Assembly (NCBI GenBank): GCA_017428035.1
Contig: JAFRRR010000061.1
Location: 1 to 64,000 of the forward strand
DNA: 64,000 nucleotides
Source: Bacteroidales bacterium
GTDB lineage: Bacteria; Bacteroidota; Bacteroidia; Bacteroidales; UBA932
Direction: 5' to 3'
The notes beneath the pieces were generated by a model. It was not told the origin of the DNA and ran no database searches. It saw only the letters and a list, made by a program, of their open reading frames with translations. A program made the position numbers and the translations under genes. Positions 1 to 5,602 of this stretch are shown here, in pieces. Every line of letters starts with the position of its first letter. The first letter of the stretch is position 1.

Positions 1-1
1 A

Positions 2-205
2 TCCAGGAAGATCACCATCCGCGCCTACGTTCGATATCGGCTTGTGGCGCGACTATGCCCCTTCTCAGAAGGCCCTATGACCCATATCCGTCCGCTCCAG
101 TTTGGCGAGTTTGCGGATGGTGTGTACAATGGCCAGCGTGGCGAACTCGGCTTGGACCAGACGATTGCCCCGATAGTGGAGCGCTTGAAGCCATTGTCGT
201 ATTAA
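2..205 (+). CDS. 3' end of an unidentified gene (partial)
   Basis: A reading frame open from the left edge of the window ends with TAA at 203-205, directly on the left arm of a strong terminator hairpin, as the end of a real gene would. The last residues read ..GQRGELGLDQTIAPIVERL and end in LKPLSY. I do not recognise the family. The other two forward frames are less convincing: one closes at position 88 and the other runs through the terminator. The 5' part lies outside the window, so start, length and function cannot be judged. Confidence 0.35.
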   Translation, partial: SRKITIRAYVRYRLVARLCPFSEGPMTHIRPLQFGEFADGVYNGQRGELGLDQTIAPIVERLKPLSY

Positions 206-229
206 AACCGCCGTATTGGCGGTTTTTTT
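204..229 (+). terminator. Rho-independent terminator
   Basis: AAAACCGCC and GGCGGTTTT form a 9-bp stem around a 5-nt loop, followed by a T run. It ends the partial gene at the left edge and separates it from the repeat array. Confidence 0.8.
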
Positions 230-235
230 GTGCCC

Positions 236-260
236 TGCCCGCTCGGTGCAGATGCCTCCG
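236..260 (+). repeat. 25-bp core repeat, copy 1
   Basis: First of six near-identical copies of a 25-bp sequence that begins TGCCCGCTCGG and ends GATGCCTCCG. In all six the core follows closely on the end of the previous gene, terminator or repeat unit, and is followed by unrelated sequence (palindromic element, gene promoter, or tandem repeat unit). It therefore behaves as a module boundary. Here it follows the first terminator by six bases and leads into the palindromic element. Confidence 0.9.
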
Positions 261-489
261 CTTGCAATGCTTTCCGGGCAAAAATCTGCCCCGGAAAGCA
301 TTCAAGCTACGGACAATATCTGCACCTCGCTCTCCGATCACCGGTCCCGCAAAAGCGCCCCTCTCCCACTTAGTGAAGGTAAACCCTTAAAGCAGCGCGA
401 CCGACACCCTCCTTAAAGCCTTTCGGTGACATTCATCCTCCGCCGGGAGCTGCCGTGTCGCCACATTAGCCCTAGCGCTTTCGCGGGAC
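245..489. repeat. Palindromic repeat element P, copy 1
   Basis: Nested inverted repeats. GGTGCAGAT (245-253) pairs with ATCTGCACC (318-326) and overlaps the core repeat. Inside it AATGCTTTCCGGG (266-278) pairs perfectly with its complement at 290-302. Further right, GTCCCGCAAAAGCGC (344-358) pairs with 475-489 over 14 of 15 bases, enclosing about 115 nt that include the A/C-rich stretch near 400. Copies occur at 2626 and 3549. No convincing reading frame is shared by the copies, so I call it non-coding. It could be a MITE-like or recombination-associated element, or a structured RNA. Confidence 0.85.
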
Positions 490-512
490 GACACAATAAT
501 TGCGAGTATACA

Positions 513-543
513 CTTGCAATTCCCAAAGTAGTTCTTACCTTTA
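513..543 (+). promoter_or_regulatory. Promoter of candidate sRNA copy 1
   Basis: CTTG at 513-516, a 19-nt spacer, then TACCTTTA at 536-543: a near match to the Bacteroidota consensus TTTG-N19-TAnnTTTG. The start of transcription would fall near 549. Confidence 0.7.
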
Positions 544-548
544 CAATA

Positions 549-646
549 GGATTCGTCGAAGGGGAATTCGTTTGAAGGGATGACAACCCTCCCAATAATA
601 ATTGGTCCGAGCCTCACTTTTAAAGCCGTTACCTGACGGCTTTTTT
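549..646 (+). ncRNA. Candidate small RNA family 1, copy 1
   Basis: About 98 nt between a promoter (513-543) and a Rho-independent terminator (stem 622-628/637-643, then T6), with no good reading frame. Seen in it: two similar blocks ATTCGTCGAAGGGG and ATTCGTTTGAAGGG; a hairpin AGGG/CCCT with loop ATGACAA (576-590); a second hairpin CCAAT-AATA-ATTGG (592-605); the linker TCCGAGCCT; then the terminator. Copy 2 is almost identical. Copy 3 (1126) has a different second hairpin that still pairs. I do not know a named RNA family that matches; a covariance-model search would decide. Confidence 0.65.
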
Positions 647-652
647 GTTACT

Positions 653-677
653 TGCCCGCTCGGTGCAGATGCCTCCG
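653..677 (+). repeat. 25-bp core repeat, copy 2
   Basis: Identical to copy 1. It lies 6 nt after the T run of the first sRNA terminator and 28 nt before the -7 box of the NUDIX gene. Here the palindromic element that follows the core in copies 1, 5 and 6 is absent. Confidence 0.9.
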
Positions 678-705
678 CTGCATCATTATTCCTCCACTAA
701 AATGC

Positions 706-713
706 TATCTTTG
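706..713 (+). promoter_or_regulatory. -7 box of the NUDIX gene
   Basis: TATCTTTG, an exact TAnnTTTG match. The expected transcription start, 5-7 nt downstream, coincides with the ATG at 719, so the mRNA is probably leaderless. No TTTG is visible at the -33 position. Confidence 0.7.
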
Positions 714-718
714 CAATT

Positions 719-1105
719 ATGATGAAACGGATAGAAGTAGTGGCAGCTATCATCCGCAAGGATGGTAAGATATTCGCGACCCAGCGCGGCTATGGCGAGT
801 TCAAGGATTGGTGGGAATTCCCGGGCGGAAAGATAGAAGCCGGCGAATCTCCAGAGCAAGCTCTTGTTCGCGAGATCCGCGAAGAACTCTCCACGGACAT
901 CATAATAGAGAAACTTCTGCACACTGTGGACTACGACTATCCCAAATTCCACCTTACCCTGCACTGCTACCTCTGCACCCTGGCCAGCGACTCCCTCCAC
1001 CTTAACGAGCACGAAGCCGCCCGCTGGCTCGCCAAAGAGGACATCCACACTGTCAAATGGCTCCCCGCTGACGAAGAAGTCCTGGAGATGCTTGCGGAGA
1101 GCTAA
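719..1105 (+). CDS. NUDIX hydrolase (MutT-like)
   Basis: A 128-aa protein with the NUDIX box at about residues 36-58: GGKIEAGESPEQALVREIREEL, shown here only as its key parts GGKIEAGE and REIREEL, fits Gx5Ex7REUxEEXGU apart from the final Gly, where STD follows. The length and the WWEFPGG lead-in match MutT-type (d)NTP pyrophosphohydrolases, which clean oxidised or non-canonical nucleotides; CTP- or other nucleoside-directed relatives are possible. The ATG at 719 (or 722) sits at the expected transcription start, so a leaderless message is likely. The -35-like CTTG of the next sRNA promoter lies inside the 3' end of this gene. It is one of two clear genes in a module bounded by core repeats 2 and 3. 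Confidence 0.88.
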   Translation: MMKRIEVVAAIIRKDGKIFATQRGYGEFKDWWEFPGGKIEAGESPEQALVREIREELSTDIIIEKLLHTVDYDYPKFHLTLHCYLCTLASDSLHLNEHEAARWLAKEDIHTVKWLPADEEVLEMLAES

Positions 1106-1120
1106 AAAGTTGTACCTTTG
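1091..1120 (+). promoter_or_regulatory. Promoter of candidate sRNA copy 3
   Basis: CTTG at 1091-1094, 18-nt spacer, TACCTTTG at 1113-1120. It overlaps the last codons of the NUDIX gene. Confidence 0.7.
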
Positions 1121-1125
1121 CAGTG

Positions 1126-1220
1126 GAATCGTCGCAGGGAATTCGTTTCGAAGGGATGACAACCCTCTCAAGGCAACTTGATTCGAGCCCTTAAGGTAGC
1201 GTCCCAGGCTACCTTTTTTT
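1126..1220 (+). ncRNA. Candidate small RNA family 1, copy 3 (divergent)
   Basis: It shares with copies 1 and 2 the promoter, the blocks GGGAATTCGTTT and GAAGGGATGACAACCCTC, and the overall order. The second hairpin is TCAAG-GCAA-CTTGA (1168-1181) where copies 1 and 2 have CCAAT-AATA-ATTGG: two base pairs are changed on both sides and pairing is kept. The linker TTCGAGCCC matches TCCGAGCCT. The terminator is unrelated in sequence (AAGGTAGC/GCTACCTT, 1193-1215, then a T run). Changed arms with kept pairing point to a functional RNA rather than a DNA repeat alone. Confidence 0.65.
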
Positions 1221-1389
1221 TGTGTGCCTGTCCGATTGTAGAAAGTATTTCTGACTTCGAAAACACAACATTCTTTCCCGAACATACTTTATTCTCAATT
1301 TGGGAAAATTTGAGATTTATTCCTCCAAGAGTAAGATCATGGCTACTATATTGCGGCAATAATAGTTTTACTGTATCACATTTTTGTGC

Positions 1390-1397
1390 TATATTTG
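1390..1397 (+). promoter_or_regulatory. -7 box of the HicB-like gene
   Basis: TATATTTG, with an expected start near 1403, leaving a leader of only about 8 nt before the ATG at 1411. This favours 1411 over the upstream in-frame ATG at 1384, which would precede the promoter. Confidence 0.65.
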
Positions 1398-1410
1398 TAA
1401 CAAAAATGAT

Positions 1411-1812
1411 ATGAAAGCTCTGGCAATAATAGAAAAGGACGGCGACGGGTACTCCGTTTTTACCGAGAACCTCAAGACGGTTTTACACGGCAGCGGAAGC
1501 AGTGTAGATGAGGCCAAAGAAGAGATGATGGCCGGCTACAACGATCTTCTGGAGTTCTACCGTGACAGCCATCAGGAATTACCGGCAGAGCTAAAAGATC
1601 TCACTTTTACATACAAGTACGACATCTCTGCGCTATTCAATGCTTTTGACTTTATCAATGTTTCAAAGTTCGCCGAAAAGATAGGCATCTCCCCCAGCCT
1701 TATGCGCCACTACAAAAGTGGCGACACATACATCTCGGATACGCAAGCAAAGAAGATAGAAAGCGGCCTTCACCAGCTCGCCCGCGACCTGCTGCTAGTC
1801 TCAATCATTTAA
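1411..1812 (+). CDS. HicB-family antitoxin-like protein (orphan)
   Basis: A 133-aa protein. The N-terminal half (KALAIIEKDGDGYSVFTEN, then a helix SVDEAKEEMMAGYNDLLEF) has the partial RNase-H-like fold of HicB antitoxins. The C-terminal half, with FAEKIGISPSLMRHYKSGD, is a helix-turn-helix DNA-binding domain. HicB normally neutralises the RNA-cutting toxin HicA, encoded next to it. No HicA-sized frame with the usual GxxxxxxGSH motif lies on either side, so this copy is an orphan antitoxin or a stand-alone regulator. Start chosen at 1411 because of the -7 box at 1390. Confidence 0.75.
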   Translation: MKALAIIEKDGDGYSVFTENLKTVLHGSGSSVDEAKEEMMAGYNDLLEFYRDSHQELPAELKDLTFTYKYDISALFNAFDFINVSKFAEKIGISPSLMRHYKSGDTYISDTQAKKIESGLHQLARDLLLVSII

Positions 1813-1819
1813 CACCCCC

Positions 1820-1844
1820 TGCCCGCTCGGTGCAGACGCCTCCG
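1820..1844 (+). repeat. 25-bp core repeat, copy 3
   Basis: It has one change from the consensus (GACGCC for GATGCC) and begins 8 nt after the HicB-like stop codon. It opens the first unit of the tandem repeat. Confidence 0.9.
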
Positions 1845-1851
1845 ATAATTA

Positions 1852-1882
1852 TTTGCAATCCCAGATAGGATTACTATCTTTG
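1852..1882 (+). promoter_or_regulatory. Promoter of candidate RNA B1
   Basis: A perfect Bacteroidota promoter: TTTG 1852-1855, 19-nt spacer, TATCTTTG 1875-1882. Confidence 0.8.
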
Positions 1883-1887
1883 CATAA

Positions 1888-2060
1888 ACACCCGAAAGGG
1901 GCTGCCTTGGCAAAAAATTTGACAGCCCCAAAGATTATGATTATCGTTTAACTATGATAATCACAATCTTGATAGATAGTAATTTGAACATTACGTTCAC
2001 CAAAAGGAGGTTTTCGGGTACCTTCCCATTAGGGGTCGGCTTGCCGGCTCCTTTTGTTTT
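1888..2060 (+). ncRNA. Candidate small RNA family 2, copy B1
   Basis: About 170 nt from the promoter at 1852 to a terminator with a 10-bp stem (AGGGGTCGGC 2031-2040 / GCCGGCTCCT 2043-2052, with G-T pairs) and TTTTG. Hairpin 1, GGGGCTG/CAGCCCC (1898-1929), is the same in both copies. Hairpin 2 (1931-1970) has a stem of 15 positions with one mismatch around a 10-nt loop; it is the variable part between the copies and shows paired changes. A 79-aa frame starts at 1954 but runs through the terminator and is not kept in unit 2. Confidence 0.7.
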
Positions 2061-2217
2061 GCACTACTATCTCTTATTCAGGTGTAGGCTATGCGCCGTC
2101 AATTATGTCGTGTGCAAATATATGCACGCACACAGCCCTCAAACGAGACTTTTTCTCAAATCCTCCCATATTGAGAGCCTAAAACAGAAATAGTTTTTCC
2201 AGAAATGGAAATGACAG

Positions 2218-2242
2218 TGCCCGCTCGGTGCAGATGCCTCCG
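2218..2242 (+). repeat. 25-bp core repeat, copy 4
   Basis: Identical to the consensus; it is the junction between tandem units B1 and B2. Confidence 0.9.
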
Positions 2243-2249
2243 ATAATTA

Positions 2250-2280
2250 TTTGCAATCCCAGATAGGATTACTATCTTTG
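2250..2280 (+). promoter_or_regulatory. Promoter of candidate RNA B2
   Basis: TTTG 2250-2253, 19-nt spacer, TATCTTTG 2273-2280, the same as in unit 1. Confidence 0.8.
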
Positions 2281-2285
2281 CATAA

Positions 2286-2459
2286 ACACCCGAAAGGGGC
2301 TGCCTTGGCAAAAAATTTGACAGCCCCACGGATAGCGGCTATCTCTTAATGATGATAACCACTATCCTAAAGAAGATGAGTTTGAACATTACGTTCATCA
2401 AAAGGAGGTTTTCGGGTACCTTCCCATTAGGGGTCGGCTTGCCGGCTCCTTTTGTTTTT
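2286..2459 (+). ncRNA. Candidate small RNA family 2, copy B2
   Basis: Same architecture as B1. In the variable hairpin, GGATAGCGGCTATC is opposed by GATAACCACTATCC with two mismatches. Against B1 three stem pairs change on both sides (A-T to G-C, T-A to A-T, A-T to G-C), and one B1 mismatch becomes a G-C pair. The terminator (2429-2450 then T4) is unchanged. A 45-aa frame at 2349-2486 shares the residues LNITF and KRRFSGTFPLG with the B1 frame, but its N-terminus tracks the changing hairpin, so I favour RNA over peptide. Confidence 0.7.
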
Positions 2460-2616
2460 GCACTACTATCTCTTATTCAGGTGTAGGCTATGCGCCGTCA
2501 AGTATGTCGTGTGCAAATATATGCACGCACACAGCCATCAAACGAGACTTTTTCTCAAATTCTCCCATATTGAGAGCCTCAAACAGAAATAGTTTTTCCA
2601 GAAACGGAAATGACAG

Positions 2617-2641
2617 TGCCCGCTCGGTGCAGATGCCTCCG
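2617..2641 (+). repeat. 25-bp core repeat, copy 5
   Basis: Consensus copy, following unit B2 and leading into palindromic element copy 2. Confidence 0.9.
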
Positions 2642-2871
2642 CTTGCAATGCTTTCCGGGCAAAAATCTGCCCCTGAAAGCATTCAAGCTATGGACTATAT
2701 CTGCACCTCGCTCTCCGATCACCGGTCCCGCAAAAGCGCCCCTCTCCCACTTGGTGAAGGTATACCCTACTAAGCAGCGCGACCGGCACCCTCCTTAAAG
2801 CCTTTCGGTGACATTCATCCCCCGCCGGGAGCTCCCGTGTCGCCACGTTCGCCCCAGCGCTTTCGCGGGAC
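2626..2871. repeat. Palindromic repeat element P, copy 2
   Basis: Same nested palindromes as copy 1. The inner stem carries one mismatch (CCCCTGAAAGCATT), and the outer arms 2725-2739 and 2857-2871 match at 14 of 15 positions. It is followed by sRNA copy 2 as in copy 1, so core, P and sRNA form one duplicated block of about 400 bp. Confidence 0.85.
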
Positions 2872-2894
2872 GGGACAATAATCGCGAGTATACA

Positions 2895-2925
2895 CTTGCA
2901 AATCCCGAAGATGTTCTTACCTTTG
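2895..2925 (+). promoter_or_regulatory. Promoter of candidate sRNA copy 2
   Basis: CTTG 2895-2898, 19-nt spacer, TACCTTTG 2918-2925. Confidence 0.7.
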
Positions 2926-2930
2926 TCATA

Positions 2931-3026
2931 GGATTCGTCGAAGGGGAATTCGTTTGAAGGGATGACAACCCTCCCAATAATAATTGGTCCGAGCCTCACT
3001 TCTAAAGCCGTTACCTGACGGCTTTT
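2931..3026 (+). ncRNA. Candidate small RNA family 1, copy 2
   Basis: Almost identical to copy 1 across the transcribed part, including the hairpins AGGG-ATGACAA-CCCT and CCAAT-AATA-ATTGG and the terminator stem AAAGCCG/CGGCTTT (3004-3025). Its terminator abuts the stop codon (3025-3027) of the convergent gene on the other strand. Confidence 0.65.
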
Positions 3027-3420
3027 ATTTTTTACCACCACCGCTTATATAGTAAAGAACTAGTTCTTGTGTGCTTTTCTGTAAGCCTACTAACACTCTA
3101 CTAGTCCCCCATCTTAAGAAAAACATCTTGGAGAACCCTTTCTGATTTTTATCACTATATTTTGGGGGTCTTTTATCAAAGACAACGGCATCTGACAGTA
3201 TTGTCGTCAAATTCAATTGAGCTTTCGTAGCATCCTCGTGTCTTGGAGCATGGCCAAGCGCCTCACTGATCGACTGGAACTTCACATAGATATACGCTTT
3301 CAGCGATTTGTTCCACACCCGCTTCTCTGGGTGAGCAGCTATCCACTGAGCATAAAAGTCTTTGATGATTTGTCTCCGGGCCTTGATATCCTCCCGGGTG
3401 TTTCCCTGCGGTATCTCCAT
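3025..3420 (-). CDS. Conserved hypothetical protein (Bacteroidales)
   Basis: A 131-aa protein beginning MEIPQGNTREDIKARR. From memory it resembles a small family of unknown function that recurs in Bacteroidales accessory DNA, with an N-terminal block (IIKDFYAQWIAAHPEKR, VWNKSLKAYIYVKF) and a C-terminal block (KMFFLRW...LVGLQKS). There is no signal peptide, membrane segment or catalytic motif that I can name. I chose the ATG at 3420: a -7 box lies at 3438-3445, and the longer frame begins with TTG upstream of that promoter. It sits alone in its module, convergent with sRNA copy 2. Confidence 0.7.
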   Translation of the reverse strand: MEIPQGNTREDIKARRQIIKDFYAQWIAAHPEKRVWNKSLKAYIYVKFQSISEALGHAPRHEDATKAQLNLTTILSDAVVFDKRPPKYSDKNQKGFSKMFFLRWGTSRVLVGLQKSTQELVLYYISGGGKK

Positions 3421-3437
3421 AGCACACATATTTTCCC

Positions 3438-3445
3438 CAAATCTA
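3438..3445 (-). promoter_or_regulatory. -7 box of the 131-aa gene
   Basis: On the minus strand TAGATTTG, with TTGC 19 nt upstream. Transcription would start near 3431, giving an 11-nt leader. Confidence 0.6.
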
Positions 3446-3490
3446 GCACGATACCCCATCACAAGCAAGACGATTCGTCTACTTGTTGAA

Positions 3491-3514
3491 AACTATTTCT
3501 GTTTTTGAAAACGT
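3491..3514. repeat. Short motif shared with the R-M operon operator
   Basis: TTTCTGTTTTTGAAAACG here differs by one base over 17 nt from TTTCCGTTTTTGAAAACA at the defence-operon promoter (18499). The part ACTATTTCTGTTT also occurs inverted at the end of each tandem repeat B unit (about 2188 and 2588). It lies upstream of the 131-aa gene, so it could be a binding site for one regulator. The A/T richness makes chance sharing possible. Confidence 0.4.
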
Positions 3515-3539
3515 ATGGAAGATTTCACGATGGATTGCC

Positions 3540-3564
3540 TGCCCGCTCGGTGCAGATGCCTCCG
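3540..3564 (+). repeat. 25-bp core repeat, copy 6
   Basis: Last consensus copy found. Palindromic element copy 3 follows. No further copy was seen downstream. Confidence 0.9.
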
Positions 3565-3794
3565 CTTGCAATGCTTTCCGGGCAAAAATCTGCCCCTAAA
3601 AGCATTCAAGCTCCGGACTATATCTGCACCTTCGCTCTCTCACCACCGGTCCCGCAAAAGCGCCCCTCTCCCACTTCGTGAAGGTAAACCTTTCAGGCAG
3701 CGCGACCGACACCCTCCTTAAAGCCTTTCGGTGACATTCATCCCCCGCCGGGAGCTCCCGTGTCGCCACATTAGCTCTAGCGCTTTTGCGGGAC
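3549..3794. repeat. Palindromic repeat element P, copy 3
   Basis: The inner stem has decayed (CCCCTAAAAGCATT), but the outer arms 3649-3663 and 3780-3794 are now perfectly complementary over 15 bp. The one mismatch in copies 1 and 2 is thus repaired here, which hints that the outer pairing matters. No sRNA follows this copy; the GIY-YIG gene ends 31 bp further on, in the opposite orientation. Confidence 0.85.
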
Positions 3795-3825
3795 GGGACA
3801 GAATTCCGGCAATAAGACAATTGTG

Positions 3826-4653
3826 CTAATCGTTAGATTTATAACGCCACCTGAATCCATAAGCGGTTTTCTGGCGGCCCTTTAATACATTGATAATGTT
3901 ATCTATGCGAGCTACCTTAAACGCTTCTCTGATTTCATCAGAAGTGAGATATTCTTTAACAACATTCCCATCTTTGTCCAGTTGCTGAATGATCTGCTTT
4001 TCTTTCTCCGCACGTATAATCTCATCAGCATTCTCAGAGATATATTCTGCTATCCTTTCCTGATCTTCATCATTAATGCGCCACAACGCATAGTCAACAG
4101 CTTCTTCAAACATAAAAGAAGCGAACTCCTTTTCAACTCGATCTTTGGAATTCGACTTGTGTTCAATACTAAAAAGATTGTTATTCTCTAGATATTCTTC
4201 AATAAAGATTCTTTCATTTTCATCTAGCCCTTCCTTTCCTTCCTGGCAATACTTTTTGACTGCTTGGTCCACAAAAGCTCTATTTCTATCATCAGCTTCC
4301 TGGCACAAACGCGCATACTCCTTATTCAGTATATTAATGTCAGGGCTAGATGTCGTACCTGAAGAAATTCGATTGTATCCATACGCCGGATCTGTTGCTC
4401 GCTCCTGTTGGATATACATTGTCTCTAGTAGATTTAGCGCATTGACTAAATCTGTGACATCATCACATTCTATGGCTTCAATTATTGAAAGAGTTGGAGT
4501 GCCGACTTCTTGATATGCTTTCCAGAAAGCGGGATTTAGCGGACCTACTGTAGGACTTAGGTGTTCTTTATGACGAATCTCAATAGGCCTGCGTGTTTGA
4601 CCAATATAAACCTTCCCATTAGGGAAAGTGTATTTGTATATATAACCTTTCAT
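3826..4653 (-). CDS. GIY-YIG nuclease with NUMOD-like C-terminus
   Basis: A 275-aa protein. The N-terminus shows the GIY-YIG catalytic core: YIYKYT (residues 4-9), VYIGQT (15-20), then a basic helix RRPIEIRHKEH with the catalytic-type Arg, and a Glu in NLLETMYIQ. The C-terminus (about 220-270: DKDGNVVKEYLTSDEI...VLKGRQKTAYGFRWRY) matches the short NUMOD1 DNA-binding repeat typical of homing endonucleases. The middle is charged and helical. It starts 12 bp after the 202-aa gene, so the two are probably cotranscribed. It is not inside an intron or a split gene here, so it is a free-standing nuclease, perhaps a defence or mobility gene. Confidence 0.82.
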   Translation of the reverse strand: MKGYIYKYTFPNGKVYIGQTRRPIEIRHKEHLSPTVGPLNPAFWKAYQEVGTPTLSIIEAIECDDVTDLVNALNLLETMYIQQERATDPAYGYNRISSGTTSSPDINILNKEYARLCQEADDRNRAFVDQAVKKYCQEGKEGLDENERIFIEEYLENNNLFSIEHKSNSKDRVEKEFASFMFEEAVDYALWRINDEDQERIAEYISENADEIIRAEKEKQIIQQLDKDGNVVKEYLTSDEIREAFKVARIDNIINVLKGRQKTAYGFRWRYKSND

Positions 4654-4665
4654 ATTAACAAGCAG

Positions 4666-5274
4666 CTAAACTTCTTTCGTTAACACGGCATCCCTTCGGT
4701 TCAAATAATCGTGAGACCACAACCCTTTTTCATACATCTCTTCTGCCCTGGCTTTTGCCTCCTCCCAGGTCGTAGTGCCGAAATTGCCGTCGTGCCACAT
4801 TCTATGCTTGATATATTCGAGCATCTTAGGCGATAAGTTAAGGTCTGTCTTATCGTCTGCATCGAGAGCGTAGTGTTCGACTCGCCACCAAAAGCTTTGA
4901 CCGTCATTCTGCGGGTTCATTTTCTCCCCTTTGTAATACCTGTAATTCTTCAAGATGGATTCGTTGGGATAGTAATGAAGATAGAACTCCTTGAACGGAT
5001 TCTTGGCACATAGCATCGAGTAACTTGTCTTTGCGTATCGATTAAACAGCAGAGCCTTCAGCCCAATGGGGACACCATCATCTGCGCTGAATGATCCAAG
5101 CACAATTGCCTCATATTCAACAATATAATCTGCGATAGAGTCTTTGTTCTTCCCTGACGCAAAACACTGCTCGTAAAACCATAGCATATTACGGTCGTCT
5201 GCCTCACCATCAAATGGATTGGTATCTTCGCCTTTATAGTAGTGACAGTATTTGAGCAATTCGTTGTCCGCCAT
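4666..5274 (-). CDS. Hypothetical protein paired with the GIY-YIG gene
   Basis: A 202-aa soluble protein, acidic, rich in aromatic residues, with two similar segments (LKYCHYYKGEDTNPFDGE near 7-24 and LKNYRYYKGEKMNPQNDG near 107-124), suggesting an internal duplication. I do not recognise a family or a catalytic motif. A -7 box TACTTTTG lies at 5309-5316. Tight spacing with the nuclease gene downstream suggests a functional pair, for example a nuclease and its partner; this is inference. Confidence 0.7.
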   Translation of the reverse strand: MADNELLKYCHYYKGEDTNPFDGEADDRNMLWFYEQCFASGKNKDSIADYIVEYEAIVLGSFSADDGVPIGLKALLFNRYAKTSYSMLCAKNPFKEFYLHYYPNESILKNYRYYKGEKMNPQNDGQSFWWRVEHYALDADDKTDLNLSPKMLEYIKHRMWHDGNFGTTTWEEAKARAEEMYEKGLWSHDYLNRRDAVLTKEV

Positions 5275-5602
5275 AGTTAGAGTTTTTGTGAATTATCTGA
5301 TACAACCACAAAAGTAGAAGATATGTGCGCAAAACTATTACACACATAAATATTATTCCAGTATTAACACCAAATTTTAGCCGCGTCAGAGTAAAGTCAG
5401 TTTAAGGGAATATGCGGTTATCTGTACGTTTAAGAAACAACTCAGCACAATAAGCACCTCTAAGACCGGTCCAATGTATTTCAAAAACAGTCTTATTTCC
5501 TTTTTTTTCTAAACGATAATGGCTTTGTGCTTTTCTACGGTAACTATCAGATATAAATCATAATAATTGCTAATTTTGGAGAGATAATGCACCCTGTAAG
5601 AA
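5275..5602. other. AT-rich divergent intergenic region
   Basis: 328 bp between divergent genes. It holds the -7 box TACTTTTG (minus strand, 5309-5316) for the 202-aa gene and TAATTTTG (plus strand, 5571-5578) for the gene at 5603. I see no repeat, RNA hairpin with T run or reading frame worth calling in the middle. Confidence 0.55.

Larger units (their letters stand above)
1820..2217 (+). repeat. Tandem repeat B, unit 1 (398 bp)
   Basis: Unit 1 and unit 2 (2218-2616) are nearly identical over their whole length, except for one stretch of about 50 nt around 1931-1983 where by my hand count 22 of 53 positions differ; elsewhere I count roughly ten differences. Order in the unit: core repeat, promoter, candidate RNA with terminator, then about 160 nt of conserved sequence ending AGAAATAGTTTTTCC and ATGACAG. 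The period equals the distance between core repeats, so duplication or recombination at the core is likely. Confidence 0.9.
2218..2616 (+). repeat. Tandem repeat B, unit 2 (399 bp)
   Basis: Second unit of the tandem pair. A one-base change in the T run after the terminator (TTTTGTTTTT against TTTTGTTTT) alters the frame of any peptide reading through, which argues that the unit is not under coding selection past that point. Confidence 0.9.

Noticed and set aside
1384-1812. Complete HicAB pair
   Set aside because: No hicA-sized gene with the expected motif is present on either strand next to the HicB-like gene.
1954-2193. 79-aa peptide in tandem repeat B1 and the 45-aa version in B2
   Set aside because: Both run through the terminator, the N-terminus follows the changing hairpin, and a one-base difference shifts the frame after it.
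1820-2616. Retron or diversity-generating element, because of the variable hairpin
   Set aside because: No reverse transcriptase gene is found in the window.
549-3026. tRNA or tmRNA fragment, because of the TTCGAGCCC stretch
   Set aside because: The 5-bp hairpin before it has a 4-nt loop and the stretch is outside the loop, so no T arm, acceptor stem or CCA can be formed.
236-3564. Integron cassette array
   Set aside because: The module layout is similar, but the core repeat lacks GTTRRRY/RYYYAAC sites, the palindromes do not follow attC structure, and no integrase gene is present.
236-3564. CRISPR array
   Set aside because: The spacing between repeats is 400-1170 bp and uneven, with genes in between, and there are no cas genes.
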